8,340 nucleotides of DNA from Flavobacteriales bacterium (GTDB lineage Bacteria > Bacteroidota > Bacteroidia > Flavobacteriales > UA16). This document shows, piece by piece, positions 5,974 to 8,340 of this stretch. The first letter of the stretch is position 1; each line of letters begins with the position of its first letter. The translations under genes were made by a program, and so were the position numbers. The notes under the pieces are model-generated. The model searched no databases, was not told the DNA's origin, and saw only the letters and a list, made by a program, of their open reading frames with translations. The DNA lies in contig JAURKF010000340.1 of NCBI GenBank assembly GCA_030831885.1, positions 1 to 8,340 on the forward strand, written 5' to 3'.

Positions 5974-6002
5974 CAAAAATTGTATGACTTTGAACTGCGC
6001 AA
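5974..6002 (-). promoter_or_regulatory. Weak candidate promoter for rpoD
   Basis: On the minus strand TTG (6002-6000), an 18-base spacer and AATTTTTG (5981-5974), one mismatch from TAnnTTTG. The spacing equals that of the fabI promoter. It would give rpoD a leader of about 30 bases independent of pnp. Confidence 0.35.
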
Positions 6003-6030
6003 TGATAAGGAAAAACCTATTCAATGCATT

Positions 6031-8175
6031 TTAGTTCTCCTGTGCCTCGGGCTTTGGCAGCAACACCTTACGCGACAACTTATACTTGCCATTTTTCGGG
6101 TCTTTACCAATCACCTTAACCTTCACTTTATCGCCTTCCTTTAACACATCGCGCACATCTTCAATGCGATGCCAGTCGATTTCTGATACGTGCAACAAGG
6201 CATCTTGTTTCGGAAGTATCTCGACAAATGCACCAAATGCCTGGATATTCTTCACAACGCCATCATACACCTCACCCACTTCAATCTGCGGAGGGAATAC
6301 AATGCTGCGCACACGCTTCAGAGCTGCATCCAGGTTATCCTTATTGGCCGACGCGATTTCTACAATACCCTTGTTGTCCACTTCGGTAATAGTGATAACC
6401 GTGCTGGTAGTTTTCTGAATCTCCTGAATAATCTTACCGCCGGGGCCTATCACAGCACCAATAGTGTCGCTCGGAATTTCCAAACTAACAATACGTGGTG
6501 CATGTGGCTTGTAATCTTCAGCAGGCTTGTCGATGGTTTTCATCATCTCGCCCAAAATATGCAAACGACCTTGGCGAGCCTGCTCAAGAGCATTCTTCAC
6601 CATGTCCATACTCAGACCTTTTATCTTGATGTCCATCTGGCAAGCAGTAATTCCCTTGGATGTACCGGTAACCTTGAAGTCCATATCACCCAAGTGATCT
6701 TCGTCTCCCAAAATATCAGAGAGAATCTGATATTTTGAATTGTCTTCGTTCGTGATTAATCCCATGGCAATACCGGAAACGGGTGCTGAAATCTGCACAC
6801 CGCCATCCATCAATGCTAGCGTTCCAGCGCAAACAGTCGCCATGGAAGACGAACCGTTCGACTCAAGGATGTCCGATACGATACGAATGGCATAAGGACA
6901 CTCGCTTTGGGGAGGAATTACCGGCTTCAATGCTCGCAATGCCAAATTTCCGTGACCAATTTCACGTCGGCTGGTGGCACGAATAGGGCGAGCTTCACCG
7001 GTGCTGTATGGTGGGAAGTTGTAATGCAACAAGAAACGATCTTCACGAGGCATCACCGCGCTATCGATAGTTTGCTGATCCAGCTTTGTTCCCAATGTAA
7101 GTGTTGTAAGCGATTGGGTTTCACCTCGAGTAAACACACTTGAGCCGTGTGCACCCGGCAAGTAGCCAATCTCACTCCAAATAGGGCGGATTTGGGTGGT
7201 GCTGCGACCGTCCAAACGGAGGCCTTCGTTGAGGATCATATTCCTCATAGCATCCTTCAGGCAATCGTGGTGATATTTATTGATCAAGAAGCGATTAGCC
7301 TCTTTAAAATCATCTGCTAATTGAGCCTCAAATGCTTCTTGAATAGCGTGAAAAGCGTCAGAGCGTGTGGTCTTGTCCGAAGGTGTTTTGGCGGTTGTGT
7401 AATACTTCTCGTAGCACTCATCCCAAATACGCTTCTTCAATTCTGCGTCCTTTGGCTCGTGGTCGTAGGTACGCTTGGGATTTGCTTTGGCAACCTTTGA
7501 AGCCATATCCTGCTGAGCGCGGCATTGGGCCTTAATAGCTTCGTGCGCTATCTCCAGTGCCTGAATCATTTCTGCTTCAGAAACCTCTTTCATCTCTCCT
7601 TCTACCATCACAATGCTGTCGAGGCTGCCGGCAACCATCAATTCAAGGTCGGCCATTTCAAGTTGAGCCCATGTTGGGTTCACAACGATTTGACCATTTA
7701 CACGGGCCACGCGCACTTCAGAAATGGGGCCGTTGAAGGGAATATCTGAAACGGCCAGTGCAGCCGAAGCCGCAAGACCAGCCAAGCTGTCGGCCATATT
7801 TTCTTTATCGGCAGAAATCAGGTTGACAACCACCTGAACTTCGGCATGAAAATCATCAGGGAACATCGGACGCAATGCGCGGTCGATGAGGCGTGCAACA
7901 AGAATTTCGTCATCGTATGGACGAGCCTCGCGCTTGAAATATCCACCGGGAAAACGACCGGCGGCTGCATACTTTTCTCGGTATTCTACTGTGAGCGGAA
8001 GAAAGTCCACTCCTTCTTTCGCTTGCGTGCTGGCAACTACCGCAGCCAACAGCATTGTATCTCCTTGTCTTACCACCACAGAGCCATTGGCCTGTTTGGC
8101 AAGTTTGCCGGTTTCAATCGTCACCGGACGACCATCTCCCAAGTCTATGGTTTGGGTTACCAATTCGTAGTTCAT
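6031..8175 (-). CDS. pnp: Polyribonucleotide nucleotidyltransferase (PNPase)
   Basis: A 714-residue cytoplasmic 3'-5' exoribonuclease that degrades RNA by phosphorolysis and can add tails in reverse; it acts as a trimer. Domain order is complete: first RNase PH-like domain (about 10-140, with [14 protein letters not shown] at 73-86), the helical linker (about 150-310), second RNase PH-like domain (about 320-545), KH domain with the GPGG turn (577-580), and S1 RNA-binding domain (about 632-703, [18 protein letters not shown]). The metal/phosphate site [11 protein letters not shown] (491-501) supplies Asp493, Asp499 and Lys501, equivalent to E. coli Asp486, Asp492 and Lys494. The start at 8175 ([13 protein letters not shown]) is chosen because it has the purine-rich AAAAAAGAAG upstream; the frame continues to 8226, but those codons lie in the rpsO terminator. 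It sits between rpsO and rpoD. Only 30 bases separate the rpsO T-tract from the ATG, so expression probably depends on read-through. Confidence 0.98.
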   Translation of the reverse strand: MNYELVTQTIDLGDGRPVTIETGKLAKQANGSVVVRQGDTMLLAAVVASTQAKEGVDFLPLTVEYREKYAAAGRFPGGYFKREARPYDDEILVARLIDRALRPMFPDDFHAEVQVVVNLISADKENMADSLAGLAASAALAVSDIPFNGPISEVRVARVNGQIVVNPTWAQLEMADLELMVAGSLDSIVMVEGEMKEVSEAEMIQALEIAHEAIKAQCRAQQDMASKVAKANPKRTYDHEPKDAELKKRIWDECYEKYYTTAKTPSDKTTRSDAFHAIQEAFEAQLADDFKEANRFLINKYHHDCLKDAMRNMILNEGLRLDGRSTTQIRPIWSEIGYLPGAHGSSVFTRGETQSLTTLTLGTKLDQQTIDSAVMPREDRFLLHYNFPPYSTGEARPIRATSRREIGHGNLALRALKPVIPPQSECPYAIRIVSDILESNGSSSMATVCAGTLALMDGGVQISAPVSGIAMGLITNEDNSKYQILSDILGDEDHLGDMDFKVTGTSKGITACQMDIKIKGLSMDMVKNALEQARQGRLHILGEMMKTIDKPAEDYKPHAPRIVSLEIPSDTIGAVIGPGGKIIQEIQKTTSTVITITEVDNKGIVEIASANKDNLDAALKRVRSIVFPPQIEVGEVYDGVVKNIQAFGAFVEILPKQDALLHVSEIDWHRIEDVRDVLKEGDKVKVKVIGKDPKNGKYKLSRKVLLPKPEAQEN

Positions 8176-8205
8176 TGCTTCTTTTTTCGGATAAAAACGT
8201 CTGTT

Positions 8206-8247
8206 AAAAAAAACACGAAAAGGCAATTGTGTTCAATTGCCCTTTCG
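8206..8247 (-). terminator. Terminator or attenuator between rpsO and pnp
   Basis: On the minus strand a 14-base-pair stem with one G-U wobble (arms CGAAAGGGCAATTG and CAATTGCCTTTTCG, loop AACA) is followed by TG and eight T residues. It is strong enough to end rpsO transcripts. Because pnp starts 30 bases later with no visible promoter, it may serve as an attenuator or an RNase processing stem. A second small stem, TGCGCA-AAC-TGCGCA (8264-8250), lies between the rpsO stop and this hairpin. Confidence 0.88.
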
Positions 8248-8267
8248 CTTGCGCAGTTTGCGCAGTA

Positions 8268-8340
8268 TTATTTGCGGAGATCAAGCTCTTTAACAATAGC
8301 ACGATAGCGGGCGATGTCAGTCTTCTGAAGATAGTCGAGC
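8268..8340 (-). CDS. rpsO: 30S ribosomal protein S15, C-terminal fragment (5' part outside window)
   Basis: The last 23 codons of a gene entering from the right edge read LDYLQKTDIARYRAIVKELD followed by LRK and TAA. This is the conserved C-terminal helix of S15, where LDYL-x-K-x-D-xx-RY-xx-I-xx-LxLR is the typical ending. S15 binds 16S rRNA in the central domain and helps assemble the small-subunit platform. Its location just ahead of pnp is the arrangement found in many bacteria and supports the identification. The partial state comes from the window boundary, not from gene damage. Confidence 0.93.
   Translation of the reverse strand, partial: LDYLQKTDIARYRAIVKELDLRK

Noticed and set aside
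6190..6738. 182-codon plus-strand open frame opposite the 3' half of pnp
   Set aside because: It lies entirely antisense to the PNPase S1, KH and second RNase PH regions and has no recognisable motif or promoter.
8176..8226. An upstream in-frame ATG at 8226 that would extend PNPase by 17 residues
   Set aside because: The extra codons run through the rpsO terminator stem and its T-tract, the added residues are not PNPase-like, and the ATG at 8175 has the purine-rich upstream sequence and the family's usual N-terminus.
7846..8307. Long plus-strand open frame opposite pnp and rpsO
   Set aside because: It is antisense to clearly identified coding sequence and crosses a terminator; its translation shows no domain or sensible composition.

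Overview
The window looks like a chromosomal core region of a member of the Bacteroidota. Four things point there: a 289-residue primary sigma factor of the short Bacteroidota type lacking region 1.1; the gene order rpsO-pnp-rpoD; several upstream regions with the phylum's -7 element TAnnTTTG, two of them with a TTG about 18 bases further upstream; and start codons that mostly lack a Shine-Dalgarno sequence. Genus cannot be read from the sequence.

Layout, right to left because nearly everything is on the minus strand. At 8340-8268 is the last part of rpsO (ribosomal protein S15), closed by a strong hairpin plus U-tract (8247-8206). Next is pnp, polynucleotide phosphorylase (8175-6031), then rpoD (5935-5066), closed by a perfectly palindromic terminator (5010-4987). 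A small membrane-protein gene not reachable by usual length cut-offs lies at 4856-4683 (57 residues, motif FKIQHWPGA) with a plausible promoter of its own. The only plus-strand gene (3374-4633) encodes a secreted protein of unknown function with a glutamine-amidotransferase-like elbow. Its promoter is divergent from that of fabI (3206-2385).

fabI is followed by 64 bases of 8-base tandem repeat, an intrinsic terminator that ends only 8 bases before the next start codon, then trmB (2239-1544). trmB overlaps by ATGA an alkyltransferase-like protein gene (1547-1221), and 45 bases later comes a large membrane-anchored patatin-like protein (1175 to beyond base 1), cut by the window edge just after its GGGxR motif.

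Functionally these are mostly housekeeping genes: translation (S15), RNA turnover (PNPase), transcription initiation (RpoD), fatty-acid elongation (FabI), tRNA modification (TrmB), alkyl-DNA damage recognition (ATL) and probably lipid acyl hydrolysis (patatin). No mobile element, CRISPR array, phage gene, tRNA or rRNA was seen, and no obviously new multi-gene system. The points most worth a second look are the 57-residue membrane protein, the secreted amidotransferase-fold protein, the 8-base repeat tract, and the placement of intrinsic terminators directly in front of trmB and pnp.
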